From the NCBI RefSeq assembly GCF_023715785.1, contig NZ_JAMBOX010000003.1, forward strand, positions 124,001-188,000: DNA of 64,000 nt. Direction: 5' to 3'. This document shows positions 51,032 to 59,828 of the stretch, one piece after another (position 1 is the first letter of the stretch; each line of letters opens with the position of its first letter). A program made the translations under genes and the position numbers. This stretch comes from Neobacillus niacini. Its GTDB lineage: Bacteria; Bacillota; Bacilli; Bacillales; Cytobacillaceae. The notes under the pieces are model-generated. The model saw nothing but the letters and a program-made list of their open reading frames with translations, was not told the origin of the DNA and did not search any database.

Positions 51032-51949
51032 TTAACGTTTCTTGACATTCCCCTCTACATCTCGTTCTACTTTCATTTTTGTCACCGGTAAATAACCTTG
51101 CTCTTTTAACAACGTGTTTTGGACATCGTCTGACATTAAATAATCAAGAAATGCTTTGGCAAGACCTTTTGGCTCACCTTTTGTATAGGAATGCTGGTAT
51201 GCCCAGATTGGAAATTTGCCACTTTGAACATTTTCTTCGGTTGGCTCAACACCATCAATTGCAAGTGGGGTAACCGAATCATCTGTGAAATAGGAAAAAG
51301 CTAGATATCCAACTGAACCTTCCGTTTCCGTTAGAATCTTCTTCACCGTGTTAGATGAATCCTCTGTAATTCCTTCTGCAGGAGTTGCACCATCAAGAGC
51401 AAATTTATTAAAGATCGCACGTGTACCGGAGGCATCTGGACGGTTTACTAAAACAATCTTTTGATCCTTTCCTCCAAGTTCCTTCCAGTTCGTAATTTTA
51501 CCTGTAAAAACTTTGATTAAATCCTGTTTTGATAGATCTTTAACTCCTACATTTGGATTTACAGCGGCCGTTATCCCGACTACTGCCACTTTATGATCAA
51601 CAAGCTGTTCTGCCGGGATTCCTTCTTTTTCCTCGGCAAAAACGTCAGAATTTCCAATATCGACCGAACCCTCGGCAACTTGAGACAAGCCTGTACCTGA
51701 TCCGCCTGCATTCACCTGAATATCCGCACCAGGGTTTTCAGCCATAAACTCTTCGGCTGCGGCCGCTACTAAAGGCTGCATGGCAGAGGAGCCGGAGACT
51801 ACAAGTGATCCCGAAAGTTCCTTTCCTTTTTCGCCGCCAGCTTTATTATTGTCTTTGTCTCCATTTCCATCTCCACCACCGCAAGCTGCAGCAAACATCA
51901 TTAATGCTGCTATTGTTATGAATAAAATTGGTTTTTTCATCCACTTCAT
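51032..51949 (-). CDS. pstS: Phosphate-binding lipoprotein PstS (operon copy)
   Basis: 305 residues, lipobox FAAAC (Cys about 23), Gly/Asp/Asn-rich linker, then the PBP domain shared with the solitary PstS: VVSGSSAMQPLVAAAAEEFM, VNAGGSGTGLSQVAEGSVDI and VNRPDASGTRAIFNKF. First gene of pstS-pstC-pstA-pstB-pstB-phoU. ATG 51949 behind AGGAGG. Unlike the solitary copy I find no four-hexamer Pho box upstream; three TTTGCCT-type direct repeats are there instead. Confidence 0.93.
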   Translation of the reverse strand: MKWMKKPILFITIAALMMFAAACGGGDGNGDKDNNKAGGEKGKELSGSLVVSGSSAMQPLVAAAAEEFMAENPGADIQVNAGGSGTGLSQVAEGSVDIGNSDVFAEEKEGIPAEQLVDHKVAVVGITAAVNPNVGVKDLSKQDLIKVFTGKITNWKELGGKDQKIVLVNRPDASGTRAIFNKFALDGATPAEGITEDSSNTVKKILTETEGSVGYLAFSYFTDDSVTPLAIDGVEPTEENVQSGKFPIWAYQHSYTKGEPKGLAKAFLDYLMSDDVQNTLLKEQGYLPVTKMKVERDVEGNVKKR

Positions 51950-51982
51950 TTTGAGTCCTCCTAATATCGTTGTGGTTTAAGT

Positions 51983-52053
51983 TTGCCTTCCTTAGTGCAT
52001 AATAACTTTGCCTGTTTAAGAATCTATTTCTTCTTTAGAATGCCTTCCCTAAG
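51983..52053 (+). promoter_or_regulatory. Three direct repeats of TTTGCCTTCCTTAG type before the pst operon
   Basis: TTTGCCTTCCTTAG (51983), TTTGCCTGTTTAAG (52008) and ATGCCTTCCCTAAG (52040). They lie between the divergent pst operon and the 71-residue protein gene, spaced 25 and 32 bases. No regulator is known to me for this motif. Confidence 0.4.
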
Positions 52054-52109
52054 AACTATTTATTAAAGGTACTAATAAATTTTTCAAATAAAAATGAGGA
52101 GGATCATTA

Positions 52110-52325
52110 TTGTCAACCTATAAACAAAATGATATTTCGACTAAAGATGCAAATGTTAAAATAAGTGAACCATTCAAGGATTATAGTTATCGAGGCACCT
52201 CTGAGGCAAATTCGGAGGCAGAGATAGCAAATCAAGAAATTCAGAAGGAATTTTACGGAAGTGAAGAAGAAAATAATCTACTACCCTTTCATGTAGATAG
52301 TAACAGCCCTCCAATAAAAAAATAA
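52110..52325 (+). CDS. Small hydrophilic protein, 71 residues
   Basis: Start TTG 52110 follows GAGGAGG with 7 bases, a very good site. The product is highly polar and probably disordered (MSTYKQNDISTKDAN, then EANSEAEIANQEIQKEF, tail SPPIKK); no membrane segment or motif. Own terminator. Divergent from pstS. Small acidic proteins like this in Bacillus are often sporulation or spore-coat related, but nothing here proves it. Confidence 0.6.
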   Translation: MSTYKQNDISTKDANVKISEPFKDYSYRGTSEANSEAEIANQEIQKEFYGSEEENNLLPFHVDSNSPPIKK

Positions 52326-52354
52326 GCCGGCTTTGATTTAGAAGCCGGTTGTTT
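52325..52354 (+). terminator. Terminator of the 71-residue protein gene
   Basis: CCGGCTT-8-AAGCCGG followed by TTGTTT. Confidence 0.7.
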
Positions 52355-52427
52355 CAATAATAAAAAATTTGTTTCCTGTCCTAATTGCGGAAGTTGTTTG
52401 TTCCAACAATTCGAGTTCCATCATTCA

Positions 52428-52835
52428 TCAGCATCGTTTTACTACAACTGCGCCTATTCCAATTAACATATACAAAAGCATCATGTACACAATTAACATA
52501 CCAGTTTCAATTGTGTGAACACCTATTGCATATAGAACGAGCAGCAGAGCGCCACTGCCTATTAGGACAACATAAAGAACAATTAATAAATACCTTTTCA
52601 TAAGCAACAGACTCCGCTCATCTACTTCAGGTATATTACCATTTCTTTTTTTACGCCATTTTGAATAAAGAAAACTAATCATGAATCCTCCGAATGACCC
52701 AACTATAACTGCAGCAGCTAACCCAAAGCTAAACTCTCCTTCTTCTTTTCCAATCAAATATACCCCTAATAATCCTCCGATTATAATCATCCCTATAATG
52801 AAGACATAAATCATCATTTGATAACGTGTTTTCAT
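52428..52835 (-). CDS. Four-helix membrane protein cotranscribed with XRE regulator
   Basis: 135 residues, four hydrophobic segments (about 8-28, 37-56, 80-105, 110-132) with the cytoplasmic-loop sequence GNIPEVDERSLLLMKRYL, reminiscent of DUF2178/DUF3796-type membrane proteins that usually accompany a small XRE repressor. Starts 3 bases after the regulator stop, ATG 52835 behind AGGAGG. Function unknown; in such pairs the membrane protein may titrate or sense for the regulator. Confidence 0.7.
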   Translation of the reverse strand: MKTRYQMMIYVFIIGMIIIGGLLGVYLIGKEEGEFSFGLAAAVIVGSFGGFMISFLYSKWRKKRNGNIPEVDERSLLLMKRYLLIVLYVVLIGSGALLLVLYAIGVHTIETGMLIVYMMLLYMLIGIGAVVVKRC

Positions 52836-52838
52836 TGC

Positions 52839-53060
52839 CTATTCCTCCTTATGCTTTAATGCGTCCTCTAAATAGAACATTTCTTCAAGTGGCACATCAA
52901 AATATGCAATTAATTTTAATGCAAGTTCCAAACTCGGATTGTATTTATTATTTTCAATGGCATTAATCGTTTGTCTCGTAATTTGCAAATCCTCAGCCAT
53001 CTTGACTTGAGAAATTCCTTTCTTCAGCCGGATTTCTTTAATATGATTAATCACCCTCAA
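52839..53060 (-). CDS. Small XRE-family transcriptional regulator
   Basis: 73 residues, almost entirely one HTH_3 domain: NHIKEIRLKKGISQVKMAED, then LQITRQTINAIENNKYNPSL, then ELALKLIAYFDVPLEEMFYL. TTG 53060 is the likely start, with GGAGGTGG upstream. Two identical palindromes GTAAAGATATCTTTAC flank its promoter, so it probably represses its own operon. Confidence 0.85.
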   Translation of the reverse strand: MRVINHIKEIRLKKGISQVKMAEDLQITRQTINAIENNKYNPSLELALKLIAYFDVPLEEMFYLEDALKHKEE

Positions 53061-53082
53061 CCATCAGCCACCTCCAAAAAAG

Positions 53083-53142
53083 GTAAAGATATCTTTACAC
53101 TGAGCATAAAACAAAAGCATCAATATGTAAAGATATCTTTAC
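53083..53142 (-). promoter_or_regulatory. Promoter and twin operators of the XRE operon
   Basis: GTAAAGATATCTTTAC occurs exactly at 53083-53098 and 53127-53142, centres 44 bp apart. On the minus strand TTTACA at the edge of the upstream copy is a -35 with TATGCT 17 bases further as -10; the other copy lies just after the start site. The upstream copy, extended on both sides to about 53117-53154, can also form a long hairpin followed by TTTTGTTTT and may end the rlmCD transcript. Confidence 0.75.
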
Positions 53143-53174
53143 ATATTAATGCTTTTTAATCCCTTATATAATTT

Positions 53175-54554
53175 TTATTTTTTAACCAGCAACACACAGC
53201 ACTCTACATGTGCGGTCTGAGGGAACATATCGACCGGCTGCATATATTCTACCTTATATTTTTTGCCTAACGTTTCAATGTCCTTAGCCAGAGTGGACGG
53301 GTTACAGGAAACATAGATTACTTTCTGGGCTTCGACCTGCAGGATCGTCTGAATCAGTTGTTTATCAAGCCCTGTTCTTGGCGGGTCAACGACAATGACT
53401 TCCGGTTTCCAGCCTTTTTTGACCCATTTTGGCAATACCTCTTCCGCTTTGCCAGGAACATATTTGGTGTTTGTGAAGCCGTGGCGCTTGGCATTTTTCT
53501 TGGCATCCTCGATGGACTCCGGAATCACGTCCATGCCTCGTACCTCTGCTGCTTGGTCAGCGAGCCACATTCCAATTGTACCCACACCGCAATAAGCGTC
53601 GACCACTTTTTCCTTCCCTGTCAGTTGGGCGGCCTTTTTTACCTCGTCGTAAAGCTTCACCGTTTGAGTCGGATTTAATTGAAAAAAGGTCCGCGCCGAT
53701 AATTCAAACTGTAGGTCACCCAATGTTTCCTGAATAAAATCTTCTCCAGCCAGCGACAGCGTTTCGTCCCCGAAAATCAGTGAGGTCTTCTCACCGTTTA
53801 TATTTTGCACGATGGATTTCGCCTTTGGCAGGCGCTTTTGGATTTCTTCAGTGATCAGTTCCTTTTTAGGCAGCTCTTTTTGCGATGTAATTAGGACCAC
53901 CTGAAGCTCTCCTGATTGCACGCCGACACGGGTGACGATGGTTCTGACGATTCCTTTATTGGTTTTTTCATTATAAATCGGGATTTGCAGTTCTTCTAAA
54001 ATCCGTTTAATCGCTGATGTTGCTTCATTTGTTTGCGCATGCTGAACAACACATTGGTCAATGTTAATCAATTGATGGGAATTAAGCCCATAAAGTCCGG
54101 CCAATACTTTGCCAGCTTTTTCGCCGACCTGGAAGCTGCTTTTATTGCGATAGCCCCACGGGTTCTCCATTCCAATCGTGTCGCGGATCTCCAATTTTCC
54201 AACGTTCAGTTTGGTGTGGCGTTCAAGCGATTGAATCACGATATCCCGCTTTTCCTTCAGCTGCTGCTGATAATCAAGGTGCTGCAGCTGACAGCCGCCG
54301 CAATGGTCATATACCGGACAAAGCGGCTTCACCCGATGTGGTGATTTGATGCGAATCTTTTTAATTTTTGCCTCGGCAAATTTTGGATGAATCTTCGTTG
54401 CCTCCACGACTACTTCCTCACCAGGAAGGGCACCGGGCACAAAGACGACCTGCTTTTTAAAATAGCCGACCCCCTCGCCATTAATGCCGAGTCTTTTGAT
54501 CGTTAACGGAAAGGTCTGTTTCGGTTGGATTTTGACAGTTTGTTCTGTTTTCAT
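53175..54554 (-). CDS. rlmCD: 23S rRNA (uracil-C5)-methyltransferase RlmCD (YfjO/YefA type)
   Basis: ATG 54554 follows GGAGTGA. 459 residues: TRAM domain (about 10-65, [20 protein letters not shown]), [4Fe-4S] cysteines [12 protein letters not shown], and a C-terminal SAM-methyltransferase with [29 protein letters not shown] and the catalytic cysteine in [16 protein letters not shown]. It methylates uracils in 23S rRNA. The order rlmCD - alkA-like - pdaA equals yfjO-yfjP-pdaA of B. subtilis, so this corresponds to YfjO. Confidence 0.88.
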   Translation of the reverse strand: MKTEQTVKIQPKQTFPLTIKRLGINGEGVGYFKKQVVFVPGALPGEEVVVEATKIHPKFAEAKIKKIRIKSPHRVKPLCPVYDHCGGCQLQHLDYQQQLKEKRDIVIQSLERHTKLNVGKLEIRDTIGMENPWGYRNKSSFQVGEKAGKVLAGLYGLNSHQLINIDQCVVQHAQTNEATSAIKRILEELQIPIYNEKTNKGIVRTIVTRVGVQSGELQVVLITSQKELPKKELITEEIQKRLPKAKSIVQNINGEKTSLIFGDETLSLAGEDFIQETLGDLQFELSARTFFQLNPTQTVKLYDEVKKAAQLTGKEKVVDAYCGVGTIGMWLADQAAEVRGMDVIPESIEDAKKNAKRHGFTNTKYVPGKAEEVLPKWVKKGWKPEVIVVDPPRTGLDKQLIQTILQVEAQKVIYVSCNPSTLAKDIETLGKKYKVEYMQPVDMFPQTAHVECCVLLVKK

Positions 54555-54656
54555 TAGGTTCACTCCAGATTTATTCACTTTACAGAGGTGCGCGGCCCGC
54601 TTTAGATGCTTCTCCATATTAGAGGGGGCATCCTCCATTTTTCTAGAGGGTCACAT

Positions 54657-55523
54657 CTATTCAATGCTCCGCCACAAATATAAGGAAGCATAGCTTAAAT
54701 AGGGCTCCCAGTCTTGTTTGTATGATTCCATTTCTTCTTGGGTAGGTTTTTGGTCTAGCCCGTACAGCTTTTTGATTCCGTTTTGGATCCCAATGTCGGC
54801 CAGGGGAAACAAGTTCGGGCGGCCAAGGGCAAACAGCAGAAAGTTTTCTACCGTCCATCTGCCGACACCACGGATTTTCATTAATTTTTCAAAGATCGCC
54901 TCATCGGGTTCACTCTTTAGCCCTTCAAGATCCAAGCCATTTTCGACCATTTCTTTTGCAATACCTATTACATACTCTGCTTTTCTGCCGCTCATTTGCA
55001 ATGGGCGCAACTGGTCCACTGTCAGTTTTGCAGTTGTTTCCGGACTTGGAAAGAACCAGATGCCATCTTTTTCATAACCGAACGTTTTTACAAAGCGTTC
55101 GGTTAACGTGTAGGCAAACTTCATATTGATTTGTTGATGGATAATGCATTTGACGAGCGAATCGAACAAATTGAAATCGAGTACTAGCGGCGTACCAATG
55201 AACTGATTGAATATTTCTTTTAAATCAGTTTTTTGAAAATGTTGATGAATCGGCTTTAACGGTATATTCCATTGAAAAATTTCTGCTGTTCTTTCAATGA
55301 TAGCCTCTTTAGCGGCGGCGTTTATCCCGGAAACCCCAAATATCGGCTCATCAACTGTTCCAATTGCCTTTACGTCGACAACATGGGAATCGTTGCCGAT
55401 GACGACTGGAACTCGAATCAATCGTTCTTGCGCATTTACTTGTTTTAACGGGTCGGGCGCATGCCGTTCTAAAATGCTATCAAAATTATATGGGCCTTCA
55501 ATATGTATCGTTTCCTGCCACAC
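54657..55523 (-). CDS. yfjP: DNA-3-methyladenine glycosylase (AlkA-like, YfjP)
   Basis: I choose GTG 55523 (AAAGGATGG upstream); the longer frame runs through a TATAAT element at 55560-55555. 288 residues. HhH-GPD glycosylase: helix-hairpin-helix MKIRGVGRWTVENFLLFALG (about 222-241) followed by the catalytic Asp in NLFPLADIGIQNG. The N-terminal AlkA_N-like part lies at about 1-100. It excises alkylated purines from DNA. 103 bases upstream of rlmCD on the same strand; conserved neighbour of pdaA. Confidence 0.85.
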   Translation of the reverse strand: MWQETIHIEGPYNFDSILERHAPDPLKQVNAQERLIRVPVVIGNDSHVVDVKAIGTVDEPIFGVSGINAAAKEAIIERTAEIFQWNIPLKPIHQHFQKTDLKEIFNQFIGTPLVLDFNLFDSLVKCIIHQQINMKFAYTLTERFVKTFGYEKDGIWFFPSPETTAKLTVDQLRPLQMSGRKAEYVIGIAKEMVENGLDLEGLKSEPDEAIFEKLMKIRGVGRWTVENFLLFALGRPNLFPLADIGIQNGIKKLYGLDQKPTQEEMESYKQDWEPYLSYASLYLWRSIE

Positions 55524-55601
55524 GGGGGTTCCATCCTTTATTATTTTTCCCCGTATTATATCACGAAACAAGGAAAAACCGAATTTCAAGCGAAATCCGG
55601 C

Positions 55602-56369
55602 TTATTTTTTCTTCATTAAATGGTCGAGGTTTTTGAATTTGTAACCTCTTTCTTTAAGGTCCTTGATGGCTTGTTCTAGTGCATCGGCGTTGTCTTTTGA
55701 AACTGAGTGGAGCAAGATGATGGCCCCGGGATGTGCCTGTTTCATGATGTTGTTATACGAGTATTGCCACCCTTTTTGGCTGTTGATATTCCAGTCGACA
55801 AAGGCGAGCGACCAAAATATATGGGTATATCCCTCTTCTTTTGCGATTTGCATCGTCCTTTCGCTAAAAACACCACGCGGCGGGCGGAGGTACTTCATTT
55901 TCTTCTGCCCCGTAATTTCTTTGGTTTTAACCTTAACTTTGTTTAGTTCTTCGCGTACTCGTTCATCACTGACCCTTGTAAAATCGGGATGGTGCCAGGA
56001 ATGGTTGCCGATGATATGGCCCTCGTCGACAATTTGTCTGGCCAGCTCAGGCTGCGATAGTAAAAAGTGTCCCGTTACAAAAAATGTCGCTGGCACTTTT
56101 TCTTTTTTTAACACCTTAAGAATTTTTGGCATCTGCCCATTTTCATAACCACTGTCGAAGGTGAGGTACAGGATTTTTTTATCAGGGTCACCTTTGTATA
56201 CTGCCCCGTATTTGGCTAGGATCTCGTCATATTCTGCCCCCGCATACGGAGGCTGCTCGTTGACCGATTTTTTAAAGCCCCAGTGAATCGGCCGGTTTGG
56301 CAAGGCCGCGTATGTAATGCTTGGCACCAATACTATCAGCACACTAAGTGCGCACAATAATCGTTTCAT
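55602..56369 (-). CDS. pdaA: PdaA, peptidoglycan deacetylase of spore cortex
   Basis: ATG 56369 behind GGGGGAAATTTGG. 255 residues: signal peptide (about 1-21), then NodB polysaccharide deacetylase motifs: LYLTFDSGYENG (Asp pair region), GNHSWHHPDF (two His), LRPPRGVFSE, SLAFVDW and AIILLHS. PdaA removes acetyl groups from muramic acid so that muramic-delta-lactam forms in the spore cortex, which germination enzymes need. The family variant TFDSGYENG is that of PdaA. Its 5' end overlaps the NERD gene by 26 bases. Confidence 0.9.
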   Translation of the reverse strand: MKRLLCALSVLIVLVPSITYAALPNRPIHWGFKKSVNEQPPYAGAEYDEILAKYGAVYKGDPDKKILYLTFDSGYENGQMPKILKVLKKEKVPATFFVTGHFLLSQPELARQIVDEGHIIGNHSWHHPDFTRVSDERVREELNKVKVKTKEITGQKKMKYLRPPRGVFSERTMQIAKEEGYTHIFWSLAFVDWNINSQKGWQYSYNNIMKQAHPGAIILLHSVSKDNADALEQAIKDLKERGYKFKNLDHLMKKK

Positions 56370-57387
56370 CCAAATTTCCCCCAAAATTGTTTTTTATATT
56401 GTTTGTTGTTGGCGGGAAATGATGATTAGTATTTAAAGGAAGTTGCGGCTGGTAGTAGATACGATGATTCTTCATTCCTGAAAATGGGAGATTTAATAAT
56501 GAAAAAATGTAGGTGGCCGCTCTTGGGGACGGTAAATGAAGGAAGCTACATAATTCTCGATTTGTAATAGTCGAGCTAATAATTAAAAAGTAATCATCTA
56601 TTGCCCTTAAAAAGGCATCTTTTGAAACAAATTGGCAAATGGGGCATATCCAATTCATCCTATTGAAGGTCATCGGCATAAATAAACATCTTGGACATTG
56701 TACTCCTGTTTGGACTTCATTTTTATTTATTCCAAACATTTTTAATATGTCTGTTTCTTTAGGTGTATGATTTTTCAAAAGAAGTTCTGTTAAATAATCA
56801 ACGTTAAGGACATCCCTCTTAAAATTCTTCTCTGCAAATTGTATTACTCTTAATAGGTCACCGGCTCTGCAAATCTTTTGTTCAGCTTCACGATAGCCAG
56901 GGCTAATAACAACTTCAGTTGCAGATTTAGTGATGACCACGAAAGAATCCATAGGAATATTTAAAGTTTGATATTGCGAAAGAAAATAATTGAGTAAAAT
57001 TATGTGGCGATTTGCCTGAGTAATAGGGTTCTCGTAAATCTCCTTATTGCCATTGTACACTTGGGTCATTTGATTTTTATCAATGTAAAGTGTACCGGAA
57101 TGATTTTTCCCATCAAGCATTAGAAGGATTTTTTTCGAAAGGAGCATTGCGTCAATTTGGAAGAACGTTTCTCCGTAAGGTAAGCGGAGATCGTGGAAAA
57201 TATAATACTTATGGGCAGGGATTTGCTTCAGATAATAATTGATAACTTTTTCTCCATTATAGCCCGATTTTAATGACCTGATTTTCATTTTAATTTCAGG
57301 CATCTTTGGATGGATCGCCGGTATTCTCCCTTCGAGTGCTTCAGCTTGTAGCAGGAGTATCGGAATTAGGATATCTTTTTTAAACAA
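56344..57387 (-). CDS. NERD-domain protein with C-terminal zinc ribbon
   Basis: Start TTG 57387 behind GGGAGG. 347 residues. NERD nuclease-related domain at about 40-150 (GYNGEKVINYYLKQIPAHKY, FFQIDAMLLSKKILLMLDGK with the D-(x)n-DxK type residues). A helical segment follows, then a zinc ribbon CPRCLFMPM...WICPIC (about 233-255) and a polar, Asn-rich tail. NERD proteins are related to Holliday-junction-type nucleases but their role is unknown. Such genes are common in Bacillus. The stop lies inside pdaA. Confidence 0.8.
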   Translation of the reverse strand: MFKKDILIPILLLQAEALEGRIPAIHPKMPEIKMKIRSLKSGYNGEKVINYYLKQIPAHKYYIFHDLRLPYGETFFQIDAMLLSKKILLMLDGKNHSGTLYIDKNQMTQVYNGNKEIYENPITQANRHIILLNYFLSQYQTLNIPMDSFVVITKSATEVVISPGYREAEQKICRAGDLLRVIQFAEKNFKRDVLNVDYLTELLLKNHTPKETDILKMFGINKNEVQTGVQCPRCLFMPMTFNRMNWICPICQFVSKDAFLRAIDDYFLIISSTITNRELCSFLHLPSPRAATYIFSLLNLPFSGMKNHRIYYQPQLPLNTNHHFPPTTNNIKNNFGGNLDETIIVRT

Positions 57388-57507
57388 AAAAATTCCTCCC
57401 TTAATTTTATTTAAATACCATTTCTCTACAAATTTCGATAATCCTACTCCAATTTCAGATTTATTATGAATATATCTTGTCTAATAGTGGGTTAACTACA
57501 ATTTTTC

Positions 57508-58022
57508 CTCGCTCAGGACAAATTTCCGTGCTTTCACTACAAAATTCCCAACTCTCACTACAATTTTTAGAACAAAAAGGTAAATTCCAACTCTAGATCG
57601 ATGCTCACTACAAAATTCCTTCTCCTCACGACAAATTTCCGTACTTTCACTACAAAATTCCCAACTCTCACTACATTTTTTGGAACAAAAAGGTAAATTC
57701 CAACTCTAGATCGATGCTCACTACAAAATTCCTTCTCCTCACGACAAATTTCCGTACTTTCACTACAAATTTTCCAACTCTCACTACATTTTTTGGAACA
57801 AAAAGGTAAATTCCAACTCTAGATCGATGCTCACTACAAAATTCCTTCTCCTCACGACAAATTTCCGTGCTTTCACTACAAATTTTCCAACCCTCACTGC
57901 ATTTATTGGAACAAAAAGGTAAATTCCAACTCTAGATCGATGCTCACTACAAAATTCCTTCTCCTCACGACAAATTTCCGTACTTTCACTACAAATTTCC
58001 CAACTCTCACTACAATTTTTGG
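57508..58022. repeat. 113-bp tandem array, about 4.5 copies, with 21-bp internal repeats
   Basis: The marker CTCTAGATCG recurs at 57591, 57704, 57817 and 57930, exactly 113 bp apart; partial units flank these. Inside each unit are about four 21-bp sub-repeats starting TCAC(T/G)ACAAA and then a unique segment containing GGAACAAAAAGGTAAATTCC. Copies differ by only a few bases. 113 is not a multiple of three, so the array is not protein-coding, although short frames run through it. Between the NERD gene and the fumarase terminator. Confidence 0.92.
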
Positions 58023-58033
58023 AAATATCCCAA

Positions 58034-58068
58034 AGAAAAAAGGCAGACCCGCACACTCGGGTCCACCC
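58034..58068 (-). terminator. Fumarase terminator
   Basis: GACCCG...CGGGTC stem read on minus, then TGCCTTTTTTC, 20 bases after the stop codon. Confidence 0.8.
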
Positions 58069-58082
58069 TTCTAATTACCCTT

Positions 58083-59633
58083 TTAGTTAAAAACCCGCTC
58101 ATTGAACTGGGACAGCTTCTCGAGAGAAGACTTATCCACATCGGCATGCAGGCTGTTGCCGTGCGCGTCCATTGTGACGACTGCTTTGAAGCCTTCGACA
58201 CGCAGGTGCCACATCGCTTCTGGAATACCGAATTGCATTAAATCTACGCCTTCGACGCCTTTGATGCAGTCTGCATAATACTGCGCCGCACCGCCGATGG
58301 CGTTTAGGTACACGCCGCCGTGCTCCTGCAGAGCAGCCAACGTTTTAGGGCCCATGCCGCCTTTACCGATGACAGCGCGGATGCCGAATTTCTTCATAAT
58401 ATCGCCCTGGTAAGGCTCCTCACGGATACTGGTTGTCGGGCCGGCAGCCTTCACATGCCATACACCCTCTTTATCCTTTAGCATAACCGGACCACAATGA
58501 TAAATGACCTGGCCGTTCAAATCAACTGGTGAATCATGATCGCTTAAATACTTGTGAATCGCGTCGCGGCCTGTGTACATCATGCCATTAATTTTGACAA
58601 CGTCGCCGACTTTTAGCGAACGAATTTGCTCTTCTGTAATAGGAGCTTCCAAGGTGATGACGTCTTCTTCAACAGAAGCGGCAACCTCTGCCTCAGCAGA
58701 CTCGGACTCGGAAGCAAAGTCAATGAACTCTCCATCTTGGTACGCCCACTCGAGGATGGCGCCTGTTTCCGGGTCAACGCTGACGCCCATACGGCGGTAT
58801 GCCCAACAGTTATAAGCGACGGACACATAGAAGCTTGCCGGAATCCGGTGCATCACACCGATTTTACAGCCAAGCAAAGTCGCTTCGCCACCGAAGCCCA
58901 TCGTGCCGATTCCAAGTTTGTTGGCATTTTCCAAAACATACTCTTCAAGCTTGCGAAGATTTTCATTCGGGTTCACGTCTTCAACCGGACGGAATAATTG
59001 TTCCTTCGCCAAATCATAGCCTGATGAACGGTCGCCTCCGATGCCGACGCCGATGAATCCGGCGGAACAACCTTGGCCTTGTGCCTGGTAAACCGAATGC
59101 ATGATGCACTTGCGGATACCGTCAAGGTCACGGCCGGCACGGCCCAGTCCTTCTAGTTCACATGGCAGACTGTATTGGATGTTTTTGTTTTCACAGCCGC
59201 CGCCTTTTAAAATCAGCTTCACATCAATGTAGTCTTTGTCCCATTGTTCAAACTTAAAAACCGGAACGCCGGCGCCGAGGTTGTCGCCGCTGTTTTCCCC
59301 TGTCAGCGAATCAACGGAGTTCGGACGCAGTTTACCCTCTTTTGTCGCTTGAACAATTGACTTTTTAATCGCTTCTTTGATTTCCAACTGGTTGACTCCA
59401 ACTGGCGTTTTAATTTTAAAAGTTGGCAACCCGGTATCCTGACAAATTGGCGATACCTGGTCGTCGGCCATTTTTATGTTGTTGGTAATGGTCGCAAGGC
59501 TCATTGCCGCGCGGGTGCCGGCGTTTTCTTTTTCCTTGGCAGCCTTGATGGCACGGCGCACATCCTTAGGAAGCTTTGTGGACGTTTCGACAACCAGCTT
59601 GTACATGCTTTCTTCAAACGTGGCGATATTCAA
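58083..59633 (-). CDS. Class I (iron-sulfur) fumarate hydratase
   Basis: Start TTG 59633 behind AAGGGG. 516 residues. N-terminal alpha domain (about 1-285) with iron-sulfur cysteines in ICQDTGLPTF, KGGGCENKN and GQGCSAGFIGVG; C-terminal beta domain (about 330-505) with MYTGRDAIHKYLSDH, YHCGPVM, AAGPTTSIREEPYQ and VIGKGGMGPKTL. An Asp/Glu-rich linker (SESESAEAEVAASVEEDV) separates them. It interconverts fumarate and malate in the TCA cycle; oxygen-sensitive [4Fe-4S] type. B. subtilis has the class II enzyme CitG instead, so this organism may have both. A cre-like site lies upstream. Confidence 0.92.
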   Translation of the reverse strand: MNIATFEESMYKLVVETSTKLPKDVRRAIKAAKEKENAGTRAAMSLATITNNIKMADDQVSPICQDTGLPTFKIKTPVGVNQLEIKEAIKKSIVQATKEGKLRPNSVDSLTGENSGDNLGAGVPVFKFEQWDKDYIDVKLILKGGGCENKNIQYSLPCELEGLGRAGRDLDGIRKCIMHSVYQAQGQGCSAGFIGVGIGGDRSSGYDLAKEQLFRPVEDVNPNENLRKLEEYVLENANKLGIGTMGFGGEATLLGCKIGVMHRIPASFYVSVAYNCWAYRRMGVSVDPETGAILEWAYQDGEFIDFASESESAEAEVAASVEEDVITLEAPITEEQIRSLKVGDVVKINGMMYTGRDAIHKYLSDHDSPVDLNGQVIYHCGPVMLKDKEGVWHVKAAGPTTSIREEPYQGDIMKKFGIRAVIGKGGMGPKTLAALQEHGGVYLNAIGGAAQYYADCIKGVEGVDLMQFGIPEAMWHLRVEGFKAVVTMDAHGNSLHADVDKSSLEKLSQFNERVFN

Positions 59634-59740
59634 CTTGAATTTCCCCTTTCCCTTTGTCCTCTGATCATCTCTATTTAAATATTACAATTTTTCACACGTT
59701 TAAATTATACTCCTAAAGTGGCCAGAATTAAAGGGTTTGG

Positions 59741-59754
59741 TGCAATCGATTACA
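59741..59754. promoter_or_regulatory. Candidate cre site upstream of fumarase
   Basis: TGCAATCGATTACA matches 13 of 14 positions of the cre consensus. It lies 108 bases upstream of the start codon and about 32 bases upstream of a TATAAT-like -10 (59709-59704), so activation or repression are both possible. Confidence 0.4.
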
Positions 59755-59800
59755 TGGAAGTATGCGGCAAAACCTTTGCACTCAAAGACCACCAAGGCAA

Positions 59801-59828
59801 AAAAATAAGCCTGTTTATTTAACAGGCT
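59801..59828 (-). terminator. Terminator overlapping the SE1561-family gene stop
   Basis: AGCCTGTT...AACAGGCT, then TTATTTTTTT on the minus strand; the stop codon lies in the stem-loop. Confidence 0.75.

Noticed and set aside
57508-58022. Possible CRISPR array
   Set aside because: The units are 113 bp and nearly identical throughout; there are no variable spacers and no cas genes in the window.
57784-58056. 90-codon minus-strand frame in the tandem array as a protein gene
   Set aside because: No start site, and the 113-bp period shifts the frame in every unit, so the frame is a by-product of the repeat.
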